A program made the position numbers and the translations under genes. Under the pieces are notes generated by a model. The model was given only the letters and a program-made list of their open reading frames with translations. It did no database searches and was not told the DNA's origin. This document shows, in pieces, positions 1-12,384 of a stretch of 64,000 bases of DNA (positions are counted from its first letter, which is position 1; every line of letters begins with the position of its first letter). The stretch is from Golubevia sp. BC0850. Its lineage: Eukaryota > Basidiomycota > Exobasidiomycetes > Golubeviales > Golubeviaceae. The stretch is from assembly GCA_012976225.1 (NCBI GenBank), contig JAAVVG010000032.1, forward strand, positions 62,001 to 126,000, written 5' to 3'.

Positions 1-1335
1 TCAGGTGCCATACTAACTGGACCTCCTTCTTGCTCGCTTGCTCGACGTCTAATAGCAGCCAGATCCTTCCTTCCTAGACCTGTTTCGAAGCCTGACTCGC
101 TTCCACGAGAGAGATCTGGATCACTGATCCTGTCCACCGAAGACTCTCGGCTGGAAGAAAGCGATTTGAAGTTAGGATCGGCAGCAGAGTCGCTGTCTCG
201 GCGTCTAGAGAAAGGTTGTCTTCCTGCCACCAGCCTTTCATCCACTGAGCTATCTCTAGAAGAAGCGTTCCCAGCTCGACCTGATCTCTGGTTGTCCTCA
301 CTTTCCGAAGTGTTCTGCCCAGATCTGCCTCGACTCTTTCGCCTGTTGCCAGTAGCTGAATGATGAGGAGGTTCCGCTAGAGAAGAGACCCAGTCGGCGG
401 CAGCAGAATGAGAAGAAGAACTTCCGGAGGACTTGATCTTGGGTTTCGGAGATGACGAATCGCCAGCTAAGCTTGAGCTTGCGGTGGAGATCGAAGTGAT
501 GGAGCTGGAACGTGGAACTTGAGGTTTGACATCTAGAAGTGGAAGAGGTGGGACAGAGGAGATGGAAGTCGAGTTGGATTGACTTAGGCCCTCTGCTGAA
601 TTGGCAGGATCCGATCCAGAAGAGGTTCTAGCAGAGGTAGTAGGAGAAGTAGTGTCTAGTGGATCTACTGCTTCACCTCCATCGAGCACTTCCATATCCA
701 TGGCAGCTTGAGGCAAAGTCATGGAGAGTAAAGAGGTGGAATTCCTTAGAATGTCTTCGCCACTCTTTCTTCTAGCCTCCATATCTTCCATTAAAGGACT
801 CAATGGCAGCTTTGACTTTCCAGAGGAAGCACTGTTTGCTGGCATTGAAGATGCTTTCCTCTTTTGACCTTTTCCAACTTGCCCAGCCTTTCCTTTCCTT
901 TTCCCTATTCCTGAGTGATAAGCGTCGTCGTCTGAAGTGTTGTTACTCGCCAGATCACCATGAGAAGACATTTCCGATTCATCTCCCTCGTGTCCATCTT
1001 GCTGTTGATCCTCTTGTAAAGCTTGAGTCTCCTCTGAAGGCGCAGCTCCTTCCATCAGTTCCCTCAAGACATCAGCTCCTAGTCCCAAGCTCTCTAACTC
1101 GGCCACGACTCCATTGATAAGTTTCTTGAGCTGTTTGTAAGATGAAGTTAAGGGGAGGATTGAAAGGATAGGAGATGGTGAGTTGAATTATAAAGGGTCT
1201 CGATTAGAACTTTCAGTGATTAGGAAATAGCAACAATGGAGAACTCACATGCTTGTACTCGATGGCTCCCTCTCTCCACTCCTTTGGGAAAGAGGGATTC
1301 GCAATCGTTTCCATGTAGGTCTTGCCAAACTTCAT
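1..1335 (-). CDS. SPX-domain protein, 5' part (runs off window)
   Basis: Exon 1 is 1335-1249 and exon 2 runs from 1130 past base 1, so the C-terminus is outside the window. The start is set by MKFGKTYMETIAN, followed by WREGAIEYKH and, across the intron, LKKLINGVVAEL. This is the hallmark SPX N-terminus (MKFGK..., then Y..LKK.I). SPX domains bind inositol pyrophosphates and act in phosphate sensing. The rest of the visible protein (about 370 residues) is a Ser/Thr-rich, low-complexity linker with acidic stretches and no visible domain. In fungi such SPX plus long-linker proteins often end in a RING finger (ubiquitin ligase), but that end cannot be seen, so this is only a guess. Donor GTGAGT and acceptor AACAG fit the other introns here. 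Confidence 0.75.
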
Positions 1336-2641
1336 CTTCAGGGTAGATGGGTGGGATAGAGGACAGGAGTATGAGATGAGGACTTGGGGAGAAGAAAAAG
1401 ACCTCGGATGTTTTCTGCCAACGTTTCTCGCGGGTACCTGGATTCGGCGGAGACTGGAATCGTATCTCGCTTTCCTGTACTTTGTAGACCTTTGGTGGAA
1501 CTTGGAAGAGCGGGAGGTGGCTCAAAGTCTCAGTCGAGTGATTTTAGGGTTGGGAAAGGACAGGTTGGGGGATCGAGAAAGGAGAGAGCTTCTGATTAGC
1601 ATCGTAGAGATTCCGAAGAATAGGATGCGACTTTCGGACTCACCTTTTGATGGAAGGAAGGGAGTGAGAAGTTCGTTTGAGACTCTCTTTTATATACCAT
1701 CGAAGAAAAAAAGGCAGGAAGAAAAACAAGGGGAAGGAAAATAAGGTTCTTAATCACTTCTTACGCCACTAAGCTCACTGCGGCAGGAAGATCCTGCTCG
1801 ATCTTTCCACTTTTCTCTCCTCAATTCCGAATTGAAAAGTGCATTCCTCTGGATTCAGGCTTCAGGGAACATACATTCAAAACGCAGTCTCGCAGTTGAA
1901 TGTCGCAGGCAAGTGGGTAGGTCAAAGGATCCTTCCTCCTGTGAGTCGTCGACACGTTGTCACTCAGAATCTCGGGTGGGACGGGAACTTGAGGCTTCAA
2001 GGCTCTCTTTGAAGACTTGTACCTGAACCCATTGAGGGAACTTGTTTCCTGAGTTGTCCTTGGGAAGTACATAAAGGACTGTAGCGGAAGATACAATAGG
2101 TGCAACACCTGGCAGACCCCCCCCCTTCCTCCAGACTCCAGAATAGAAGGAATTCTCGGCGCTCTAGGGACTCTCTAGCCAATTGGAAGGAGTACTTATC
2201 TAGAAAGTCATTTGAACCTTTTGAGAGCGCGTTGAGAACAAAGCTTCAAGGCTTTCCGATTTGACAAGATACAGAAGCTCTTCAGCCTCTGGCGTTCGGC
2301 TTCCTCCCCTCTTCTTCCGAAATTGAACTTGTTCTGAGAGTCATGATGTCCAAGATGTTGTACCAGTGAGCTGAGAGGCAAATCTTTGGGTTCAGATTCT
2401 GGTAAGTCTGACCGGAAGAGGGAAAGTAAGGTCACACGAGTGTCTGAAGATTCGCCACACATTTGTCTTTCCTGAAACATAGCAACGTTCGTTGGGAGAG
2501 GCAATTTCTTCCAATTTGAATAAGTTGAGAATACATACATGAAGTTGATTGTGAGCGCAAAGCCCAGAAGAAGGCGAGGGAAGGTGACTTGATTTTTTTT
2601 CGAAAGAGCAAGGGGCAGTTGCACTTGGGGCTACGAAGTCT
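1336..2641. other. Intergenic region, no supported gene
   Basis: About 1.3 kb between the SPX gene start and the end of the next minus-strand gene. Two minus-strand open frames of about 95 and 138 codons (1821-2108, 2208-2624) lie here. Neither shows a recognisable motif, splice partners or a convincing start, so they are not called. A C-run is present near 2115. Confidence 0.4.
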
Positions 2642-3306
2642 TCACTTCGACTTCTTAGCTTGATGTCCAGCAGCAGCCTTGACCGCCGGCAAAGAGAGTT
2701 GCCACCTGAGTTCCAACAAATCAGTGCACATGAGATGCAGGAAAGGTCGATGGACGGAAGTCAGTAAAAGGACAACACAAGGAAGACGGTACTTTCTACA
2801 GACTAACCAAGTCATGATAGTTAGGGCTCCAAGTACATGGACCAGAGCCCAAGCTCTTTCAGGATAAAGGCCTAAGGCCTCAAAGTGCTGACCAAAGGAA
2901 TGGACGATAACGCGTGGTCCAGTGGATAAAACCCAAGCAAAACTTGAATGGTGAACCAAATGAAGAATTGCCATGGCCCTTTTACAAGGAAGTGCGTCTG
3001 ATAGGGGAGCACATAGGAAGGTCACTAGACCAAGACCGAAGAGAAGAGAAGAAAGAAGCTTGACGAAGGGAAGAGAAGGAGAGATAAGGAGTTCAGCGCA
3101 TAGTCAGTCTTGTTCGGAGCAGAAGTTGCTGAGAGAATCGAGTTATAGGATTCAATTTCAGCATATCAAAGTCTTACCTTGATTGCGACGAGGGTAGCAT
3201 TTGTTAGGTTTGCGATAGGCAAGGATGCGGCGAAGAGGAAGCCATAAATTCCAAGAGGGAGATCGATAGCTGCGTTAAGGAACCAGAGCTTTGCTAAAGT
3301 CGACAT
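2642..3306 (-). CDS. Small membrane protein, 147 aa
   Basis: Three exons: 3306-3178, 3058-2808 and 2705-2642 (444 nt, in phase). The protein has three to four hydrophobic segments: LWFLNAAIDLPLGIYGFLFA near residues 7-26, LLSSLLFGLGLVTFLCAPL near 44-62, a segment rich in His and Ala (MAILHLVHHSSFAWVLSTGP), and AWALVHVLGALTIMTWW. The tail is short and basic and ends KKSK, which would suit an ER-retrieval-type KKxx signal if the C-terminus is cytosolic. I do not recognise the family. The start codon lies 133 bp from the eIF2B-alpha start on the other strand, so the two probably share a promoter. Intron 2 (102 nt) has no stop in frame and could be retained. Confidence 0.7.
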
Positions 3307-3439
3307 GTTGAAGATGAAAGAATGAAAAGAAACTAGGGAATGAAATCAATCAGTGACTTGAGAATTGGATAGGATGCGATGGGACGGAAGGTAAAAGATT
3401 AGAATCTTCTCTTCCCACAACGACTCAACTCTATAAGCG

Positions 3440-4838
3440 ATGCCTGAATCGACTTCTTCTTCCTCTTCTTCTGAATTCTCAATTCATTCGAGATACACGT
3501 CTCATTTACGATCTTCAATTGATACGCCAGCTCCCATCGCAGCCATTCTATCTCTATGCGATGTCATCACTTCCTCTTCTTCTTCTACAACCTCTGAACT
3601 CATCTCTCTAATCCGAACCGCTTCAAATGAACTCAAGAATTCTTTACCAAATCCAGTTCCTGCATCTGCTGGAATTGACCTTTTCACAAGATTCGTTCTA
3701 ACAAAGAATTGGGACACAGGCATCGATTTCGATTTCAGAAATCAGAAGGAGATGGAAAGGAACTTTGAGATTGGGAAAAATCAGCTGGTGGAAACTGCTA
3801 GAGAGTACTGCAAATTCACTGTACCTAGCTGTAGAGAGAGAATCACTGGTTTGGCAGCTCCTTTCATCAAGGATGATGCTGTGAGTTTCTTTGTAGGAGA
3901 GAGGGAGAGGAAGTGAAGGAGTCATTAGCATGGGCTCACTTTGGAGAACTCCTTAAGATCTGGTTACCGCTTGAAGGAGGTCGTTTTAATCATAAGTACC
4001 CAAGAGTTTTGAACCAGCCGAAGCAAAGACATCAAAGCAGCTTCTCATTCTCACTCTCCTCCTTCTCCTTCTACTCTCTCTCTCTCCAGGTCATCCTAAC
4101 TCACTCCTACTCTCGAGTAGTAATGCAGACGTTAACTTCCCTAGCTCAAACTAAGAGGATTTCTGTCTACGTGACGGAGTCTCGACCAGCCGGTTTAGGG
4201 TTAAAGACTCATTCTGAGCTCTTAGAAGCTGGGATCCCTTCAACTTTAGTCTTAGATTCAGCCGTAGCATATACTCTGCCAAGATGTGATATGGTTTTAG
4301 TAGGAGCTGAAGGAGTCGCAGAGTCAGGAGGTGTCATCAACGCAATCGGTACTTATCAGATAGCTTTGATAGCAAAGGCTTTGGGGAAACCATTCTATTG
4401 TGCCGCTGAGAGGTGAGTCTTTCCAGTTGCTTTGACTTTGAAAGGCATTCACTCTTGACGTCTTTCATTTTCCTTTCTCTTCAAACCAGCTTCAAATTCC
4501 TTCGAATCTTCCCTCTATCTCAAGACGATTTACCAGGCCCTTCAAATCGTTCCATTCTACCTTTCCCTTCGATAGGTATCGATGCTACAGGTTCTTCTTC
4601 AACTTCCAGCGCTCCAACTCCAACTCTTTCAACTCCTCCTGAAATAGAATCTAACAAGGTTGAAGAATTTGAAGAAAAAGATAGGGCAAAGTTGATCATG
4701 TCAAGGGAACTAGAAGTTCAAAATCCACTGATAGATTATACTCACCCTGAACTCATCACGTTCGTCTTCTCCGATGTTGGAGTTTTGGCTACTTCGGGAG
4801 TGGGAGATGCTCTGTTGAGCGTGTATTCGGATCAGTAA
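3440..4838 (+). CDS. GCN3: Translation initiation factor eIF2B alpha subunit
   Basis: Exons 3440-3880, 4090-4412 and 4490-4838 give 370 aa. eIF2B exchanges GDP for GTP on eIF2, and the alpha subunit lets it sense phosphorylated eIF2. Family motifs are plain: DLFTRFVLTKNWD, the VILTHSYSRVVMQTL block at the start of exon 2, VYVTESRPAGLGLKTHSELL, and DMVLVGAEGVAESGGVINAIGTYQIALIAKA, followed by FKFLRIFPLSQDDLP across the last intron. The ending PELITFVFSDVGVLATSGVGDAL is also typical. A Ser/Thr/Pro-rich insertion of about 50 residues (GSSSTSSAPTPTLSTPPE) lies near the C-terminus and is probably disordered. The first 15 residues are a Ser-rich extension. Confidence 0.93.
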
Positions 4839-5497
4839 ATGCTAGAAACTTAAATGAAACATTGCAAGAGAAATTGGGTGTTTAGTGTGACAGTTTTCTC
4901 TCCCGTCGCACTTCCAACAGTCTTGATCACCTAGACCCTAAATTTGAGAATGAGAAGCAGAGATGGCGGGAGGGCTTTTGAAGCAGCAGAACCCGAAACA
5001 CAAGGGAGTGAGGGGGAGGAGAGAAAGTGAGGAAGGAGGCAACTCGCTGACTCCAACTTCCCAACTAGATGATTGAAGCGATCCCTTTTTATTCTGTCGT
5101 ATATGGTTTCAAGTTAGGTAGAATAGCTACTACCGCAACGCCTCAGCATCATCCCTTCATCGAAGAAGTGAAAACGCCCTCCTCTACCCACTAGCGCGAT
5201 TTTGACACTCAGAAGAGGCCAGTGAATGAGATCTTCATCTTGTCTCCCTTCTTACTAACCCATCCGATAATTCTCAAGAGAGAAAGAAAAGAAATTTGAA
5301 ACCTTTGTATTTCTTGTTTCTAACTTTCTTTTACTACTTCTTCTTTCCTTCCTCTTTTAAAAACCTCGAATCTTTTCTATCTGTCCAACTTTTAACGCTT
5401 CAACGGTCAATCAAACCCAATCCTCCTCTGCAGTAAGGGAAACTCTTCAACTCTCAGCGTCTTTATTCTATCAATCTACAAAAGAAAGACCTAAAGA
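4839..5497. other. Intergenic / SHO1 upstream region
   Basis: 660 bp without an open frame of note. The last 200 bp are CT-rich with T-runs, as expected of a fungal promoter and 5' leader ahead of SHO1. Confidence 0.4.
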
Positions 5498-7322
5498 ATG
5501 AATCGCGGTGCAAAAGGTGGCGGAGGTTTCGATTTCGGGTGAGTTCTTGGCTCAGGGAGGGCAGCGACTGTCAATGTGGTGGATGGAAGGAGAAGCAGAT
5601 GGCATCATGATCACCGACAGAGTTGCATCCTCATGGCACAAAGAGGCTACTGGATTCTCTTACGGAGTATAGCACTAGAGCTGAGATGCTTTCACCAGTT
5701 CAGAGATGCCAACATAGAAGGGGCAACCGGGGCCAGGAAGGCTGTGTAGCAGATCCAGCTTAGGTCCTTCTACAAAGATGAACCTGGGTCGCTGGCTAGC
5801 ATAGATGCTCCTGAGGATATTCCAAAACATACTCGAGAACGGTGATGTGTCGAGCGTGCTCGTCGTGGGAGCTGCTAGTGTCCTGCGTCCAGTCTTCTTC
5901 CTCCTCAGGATGGCAGAGCAAGTCTCTGAGGTGGCCGTCTCTCCTTATCGAATCGGGGCCTCGCAGTCCAGGCTGTGTTTTTGAAAGCAGTTCATCTGTT
6001 CTACACACGCCAGAGGGATTCAACTCTACTCCTTCCTTCAGCTGGAGTCATCGGGTTCAGGATAGGGGAAGGAGCAGTTCCCATTGACTCGAGGCATTTC
6101 GAGCTCAAAAGTCGTATTTCATATTTCACCTAGGACCCTTGTAGCAAAATAGATCTTTGTTCCGCCCCTCTCCGATCCAAGGTACGAAGGCAATTCTCGA
6201 AGAGCTAAATCCGTCTACTCCTTCTCTCTCCTCCAGGCTGCTTCTCTCAAACCTAGCTTTGGTGATCTCCTTAGCTCTCGCTGTCATCGGCTGGCTACTT
6301 GCCTTTATCGGAACAGCAGCCGCAGAAGCGGACAAGCTACAACATCAAGGAGTTCTCTGGTTTGGAGTCTTCCTCGAACTCTTCTTAATCCTAGGAGTGA
6401 TTCTAACACTAGGGACAGATTCCATTGGAATGGCCAGACTTCAATTATCAGCATTCTTAGCAGTAGCTCTAGTCTTTTCAGTCTTTGGTATCAATGCAGG
6501 AATTTATGGAGGACCATCTTCTCAAAAAGCTTCTGCGGCCGGATTCTTCATTTTAACTATCGTCAATGTGATTTGGTTAGCATTCTTCACAAGTGAAGAT
6601 GGATCTCCTTTTTTCAATTTCATTTCTAGTTTCGGAGGAGGTCAATTAAGTGGAGGTGGAAGGTTTGGTTCTAACAATAATGGTGGGATCTCAGCTGGTG
6701 GAATCGGTGCTCCAAGTGTGAGAAATGGAAACGCTTCAACAGGTTATGGAAATGGTGGAGCTTTTGGTGGAGGTTCGAATTCTGTTGGTGGATCTTATCA
6801 ACCTGCTTATGGATCTAGTCCTTCGGCTGTTGACATTCATGCTCCAAGCAGTGGATCTGCTGTGGGGAAAACAACTGCTCCAAGTATGAGATCTAACACC
6901 ATTGGAAATGGTAACACTGCTAGAAGTCAAACTGGTCATGGAAATGGGTCAGTTGTTGGGGCTGGAAGTGAAATCCATTCTCCAATTTCGAGACCTGGTG
7001 GAGCAACTTTAGATGGTCAGAGTACGAATGGGGATGCTATTCCGGACTACGGATACAGAGCTAGGGCTCTTTATGCTTGTGAGTGTCCATGACTTGAATG
7101 GCGAATCCGAACTTCGAGCAGAAAGATTAGCGTTCGACTTAATTTTTTTCCTCTCTCTTCCTCCCTTATCCAGACCAAGCCAACGCTGACGATCCAACAG
7201 AGATCTCTTTCTCCAAGGGAGAAGTTTTAGACATTGTCGACAATTCCGGAAAATGGTGGCAGGCGCGGAAAGCGGACGGAACTAGTGGAATCGTTCCTTC
7301 GAATTATTTGGCTTTACTCTAA
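5498..7322 (+). CDS. SHO1: High-osmolarity sensor SHO1
   Basis: Exons 5498-5538, 6237-7078 and 7174-7322 give 343 aa. Sho1 is the plasma-membrane scaffold of the HOG MAP-kinase branch. After a Gly-rich start ([14 protein letters not shown]), four membrane segments follow: [60 protein letters not shown] and [19 protein letters not shown] long Gly/Ser/Asn linker of about 150 residues comes next, then a C-terminal SH3 domain starting [19 protein letters not shown] and ending [11 protein letters not shown], with the conserved ALYAY, WW and PSNY elements. Order and length match fungal Sho1. Intron 1 is 698 nt, far longer than most introns here (see findings). The acceptor before GCTGCTTCTC restores frame exactly. 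Confidence 0.93.
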
Positions 7323-8071
7323 ACAGATGAATCTTCAAATAAAGAACCACGAACGCTTCTTCTCTTTAATTCAGCTTTCAGTCTATTACTTCAAGAAATC
7401 AGCCCGGGGCTCAACTTGGAATGCCTCTCAATATTTCTTTTGGTCAGGTGGAACCAACAACAGGTTTCTCTAATTCTCAACTCTCTCTATATCTTGAACT
7501 TTCGTCTTTCTTCTGCTGCCATCTGGATACTCCCTTCTCATTCCTTCTTTGACTCAATCCCCCTTTACCCTGATGTCTCTTTTATTTTAGTACTCCACTC
7601 TCTTTTTTTTGAATGCCCTTTTCTGTTTTCTCTTTCTTGTCTCGAATGTTCCTCTTCCTTTACTTGCTCTCCCCCCTCCTGCTATCTTCTCCTTTCCTTG
7701 TTCTCGTCTGCTTTCACCTTTGTTCAATTGTTTTAGTTTCCAGAAATCTAACTCAACAAGTGAATTGTCTTCTCGAGCTGTTTGACAGTCCAAACCCATT
7801 CATGTTTCAAAGTTACATGTTTCAAATTTCGGGTTGGTAAATATCGATGAAAGATTTCGAGAAGGAGTAGTTTTCCGAAAAACCAAGGATTGGTTTGGAG
7901 AAGAGAGAAAGGAAACATCGGGACAGAATGTGGGCATCAGGGAGAAAAGGAAGGTAGCAGTAGGTTGATCGTGAAAAGGAAAGGTGTATCTTGAAGAGAA
8001 AAGTTGGAAGAAGCATCTATTTGAAAAAAAGACCTTTAAATTTGGGTAAATCTGAAAGGCAAGATTCAGAT
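7323..8071. other. Intergenic region
   Basis: 750 bp between the converging ends of SHO1 and SEC24. It is very T/C-rich on the plus strand from 7500 to 7740, with an open but repetitive frame. No gene is supported. Confidence 0.4.
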
Positions 8072-11000
8072 TTACGATCCACCATTGACCTTGTCTCTGA
8101 GAGTTCCCAAGAACTGCATATACGAATTGCTCTGTTCGAACCTGTCCTCGATGAGCTGAGATAGAGCCCAGAGTCTGAGAGAAGGTTCACCATCTTCTTT
8201 GATGATGTATAAATGAGGACGGTAAGGTCCTCTACGCATCACACGGATCTCATCGACAAGAGTGTTGACTCTCTGGTTCATCGAGTTTTGCAGAACTGGG
8301 AGCGTGGTCTGAGGAGAGAGGGAAAGGTAAGAAGGTCGAGAAAAGGAGAAAAGAAACATCAGCATCGACTTTCACCAAAACAATGTTACTCGGTAATTCC
8401 AACTCACCTTTCCACCTTTCAAAGCAGCGTAGTTTGGAGCATCGAACACATCGACGCAGAGCTGAGGAACTGCTTCCCTTCCAACCCAGAGGAATATGTT
8501 TTGACCATCTTCGATAAGATAGAGACCGTGCCTCTCCAGCCTCTCCGAACTCAAGTTCAACTTCTGAGGGAAGATAACCTTACCGAACTTGGGTTTCGAA
8601 ACGACTTCTCCATTCTCCTCGTTCTCGTCTTCCTCTTTGATAGTGTTGGATTCCGCTTCTGAAACAGCTTGACGAGTTCCGGCTTCTGGAGCCATGTTAT
8701 GAAGACAGTAGAAGTTCGGATGAAGATACGGGATCAACAATTGAGTTGGTAGAGTAGTGAGGAGTGCTTGAGCGTAGGCTCTTAGATCTGAAGGGATTTG
8801 AGGAGAAGCTCTAATTCCGACATGCTTGAGGAGAGCTAAGGTTAAGATTGGAAGAAGGTTCATGTTGGAGGCTATTGAGAGTTGAGGGCTTGCTCCACTT
8901 CCAGCTGAAGTCATAGTAGCTTTGTAGGTTGAGAAGATGTCTACTAACTTGTTCATCAGAGCGTCTCTTGCGTCTTCCAATCTGTGATGAATCGATCTTT
9001 CGACCGCCTTGTTTGCTAGAAGAGTGATGATAGCGATTTGATCTGCCGAAGAGTAGAGTTCGGAAAGGCTCGAAGTGGTTGGTAGAGCCAAGTTGGTGAC
9101 TCTCAATCTCCTTTCTCCGAATGAGGTCGAGTGCATGACTACTGATTGGAAGACTACAAAGGGCTGGTTGATGGTCTCCTCGATCTCACATTCGATAGCG
9201 TAGGATTGATCTAGTGGCACAGCTGGTAGAGCCAGAAGATCGGTAGACCTGACGAAGAAGTTCCCGTGGAAGCTGGTTGCACGAAGACCCTTTGTCATCC
9301 TCAACCTGAGGACGGCTTCGTAGCAGATCGGGGAAGCTAGGACATGAGCAAATTCGTGAGCGAACTTCTTGGAGTCCTCTTCTCTACCAGCATGGAATGC
9401 AGGGTAGAAGTAAGTCTGTCCACCAGTGTAACGTGGAAGACAAGAAAGGGTAGCGACGTCGTTGTAAGCTGCTCCGAAAAGCCACATGTCCACCGAGACT
9501 TGAGACCTTGAGCAATCGATTGGGAAGGTCTTGTAGAACGTCGAAGCTGCTTGAAGTAGCTGACTCTCCTTCGATGTTCCGAGTAGCTTTGGATCTTCTC
9601 GGTTCTTGAGAGCTCCAGGTCCAACTGAAGGAAGGGAGGCAGTGAGACACATGATCTTTCCTCCAGTTGGTGAGACCAACTTATAGGCCGCTTGAAGGGC
9701 TGCTCCTAGAGCTGACCCGACGACGTTGTTGTCTGCGAACATCTCGCCGAGGCGAGAGAGAAGGGATTCGATTCCGGCTCTGCCTTCAGTCAAGTTGACG
9801 AGGAGATCGTGAGGTTTGGGAAGAAAGACGTCGTCGAGGTCCGATACGACTAGCATCTCTGGTTCAGTGCTTCCGACCTGAGCAGACAGAGAAGGATGTT
9901 GAGTCAGGAATGGCCATCTTTCCCTTGTCCTGACATTCAGTCCTCGGCATCTCTTGACTCACAGGTAGACAGAAGAAATGCAAACTGGTATCGACTCCGA
10001 TGATACAGACTCTAGTCCTGTCATCGGCGTTGGGAAGCTGGTCCAAAGTTTCCAAGATGGTCTTGGCAGCGACAGAGACCATACCACTCTGGATAGCTGT
10101 ATGGGAGACATCTATGAGGAAGGTGTACACTGGAGGTTGAGGTGGACGGACCTGGAGGAGCAAAAGCGAGAAAGACGTCAGTTGAAAGGCTGATGGAGGG
10201 CATGCCTCTCACTTCAACGGTCGCTGAACAACGGTCACTGAAAAGTGTTTCTGTGATTTCTGTACTCACCATGTATTCTCTAGGAGCTACGAATTCAACT
10301 ACCGAGTGGTTCAACTCGTGTCTCTTCCACCTATCAGCTGGCTGATTCTTCTCCTGATCCCAGTCAAAGAGCTGAGGCACTTCGTTACTAATATTGCACA
10401 TACAACACTTCCATCTGTTTCCTCCCTCAATGAAAGTGACGTAAGGATTGATGTAAGTTCTACATCTTCTACACCTTGCAATCACTGTATCAGTAACTAG
10501 AGGGACCGGTTCGTCTCCATCTTCTTCCCGCACTGAGCGATAAGGTGATAAGATCACACCCAAAGGTAATTTGGACTTTTGAAGCAATGAGTGAGTAGTT
10601 GGAATGGCGTTCAAAGTTGAGCGATGATAAGAAGGATGAGCGTTGGCCTTTGGATTGGAAGAGATGCAGGCATTTGGAGGTAACTGAATTGCAGGTGGAC
10701 CTTTCTCTAGATCGGCTATTTGAGGAAGAGCATTTGAGAGATTGACAGTGTAGAGTGGGTTCTGTTGGGAGGAGGAAGTCGTGAGGAGCGGAGGGTCAGA
10801 ATCATCGAAAGCAGATAGACTTGGACTCGCGATGCACTCCTCGCGTGATAAAGGCCTGTTGGTTGGGCTTCCATAAGCTTGAACGAGTGAGCAAAGCCAT
10901 CGCAGATCGATCTGATCCTTCTGAAGGGTGACTTTCACAGCTCCCTTCCTCATTCAGTCCAGCATCTCTCCTCCTGCCACATCGGTTCCCAGTTTCGCCC

Positions 11001-12007
11001 CTCAGACCTCAATTGAACCAAGCGAGCACTCACCTTCTGAGCACCCTGTTGAGCTCCCATTCCCATCCCAGCGAACTGATTCGTCAAACCTCCAACTCCA
11101 GCAGCTTGTTGACCTGGATAACCAGCATTAGGCTGCTGACCTTGACCATTCTGAGTTCCATAAGGAGAGTGAACAGCTCCAGTTTGAGGTTGTTGTTGCT
11201 GTCCATAAGCTCCACCAGCTTGATTTTGATTTTGGTCTGGCATTCCAGGAGTGAAGAAGCTACCAGCTCCACCAGCACCTTCGCTAATTGAAGGTTGAGA
11301 AGGTTGCATTCCGCCATAGCCCCCACCTGAAGAAGCTTGAGCACCTAGATCGAATCCACCAGAATAAGAAACTGAGTTGGCAGCTAGATGAGCAGTTGGA
11401 TAAGCTCTCCTTCTTGAGTTACCTGGACCAATGCTGGCAGGAGGTGAACCTGGTCCAACTGGTGGAGTACCACTTGAAGCTGAAGGTGGTCCAACTGGGG
11501 CTCCTGGTCCTACTAATGGTGATGGAGAAGAACCTCCTCCTCGGAAAGAAGGTGGACTTGTCATTGGTGGTAAGGACATACGAGCTGCTCCAGTAGGATG
11601 AGTTGGTCTAGGCGAAGGACCAGTGGAGGCTGTGGGTGGAACATAAGAGGTACGACCAGTAGCGGTTTCTAATTATCAGAAGTGGGAGAGTAGATTAGAG
11701 AGATGGGAAGTTGATGTTCAGCTTGGTTGGAGAGTGAGAGAGTGACAGCAGGATGGGCAAGCTCTTGAGGCTGAGGAAGATCAAACCACAAGAGTAGCTG
11801 ACAATGACTCACCTACGAAAACATTACGACCTGCAGTTGGATCCCTGAAGTAAGGTAGAAGGGAAGTAAGGTGGAAGGGAGAGAAGTCAGCAGAAGTTGC
11901 AGCAGCAGGAAGGTTCGCTGGAGGAGTAAAACATAGATAAGTGAGAGATTCATGACTAACCATTGAGAGATCCAGCCTGGAGGCAGAGGAGCTAGAGGTG
12001 CAGACAT
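8072..12007 (-). CDS. SEC24: COPII coat cargo-binding subunit SEC24 with WW-like N-terminus
   Basis: Seven exons: 12007-11961, 11844-11813, 11668-11034, 10920-10270, 10151-9963, 9877-8408 and 8308-8072, giving about 1086 aa. Sec24 selects cargo in COPII vesicles leaving the ER. Order: a WW-like stretch (residues 10-39), a Pro/Gly/Gln-rich disordered region (40-238), the zinc finger ([11 protein letters not shown] then WKCCMCN), the trunk domain starting [15 protein letters not shown], beta-barrel and helical parts, and a gelsolin-like end ([24 protein letters not shown]). The acceptor of exon 4 is the least certain; an in-frame alternative lies about 15 nt upstream. The start is chosen because exons 1-3 assemble the WW-like motif exactly in frame. 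It is divergent from TTI1, 377 bp away. Confidence 0.93.
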
Positions 12008-12384
12008 TGTCTTCTCCAGAAGTTTTCAATTCTAGTTGGATTGGAAGGAGTGACTTGAAGAGAGGTTGAACGTTTGATGATACGATCTTCTCGTGTGCAG
12101 AGAGATCGGATTGACACCGAGCTTGGAGGATTGGTTTCGCTTACGAGATTTGACTATTGAGTTTAGTTCGAGATAAGGAAGTTATCTGTTCGAATCTCGA
12201 GCTGTTTGAGCAATCCTTGAATTTGTTAGAAGCTGGATCTGGGGAATGAGTTTGCTGTGGTGGTGCTTGGTCGCCACGTTACGCAGGATATATTGCAGAG
12301 GATCTCGGAGGGAATCTTCTTCTTTCTTCTGCATCTCCCTCCTTAAAAAGTGAAACGCTACTGTAGGTTGGTGTAAGGCAGAAG
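12008..12384. promoter_or_regulatory. Divergent promoter region SEC24 / TTI1
   Basis: 377 bp separate the two start codons, so this segment must hold both promoters. No specific element was identified. Confidence 0.4.

Noticed and set aside
1322-1744. 140-codon plus-strand frame opposite the SPX gene start
   Set aside because: It overlaps the SPX first exon and upstream region in antisense, is Glu/Arg-rich from purine bias and shows no motif.
7416-7736. 106-codon plus-strand frame
   Set aside because: Composition is only Phe/Ser/Leu/Cys from a CT-rich tract; no start context or splice partners.
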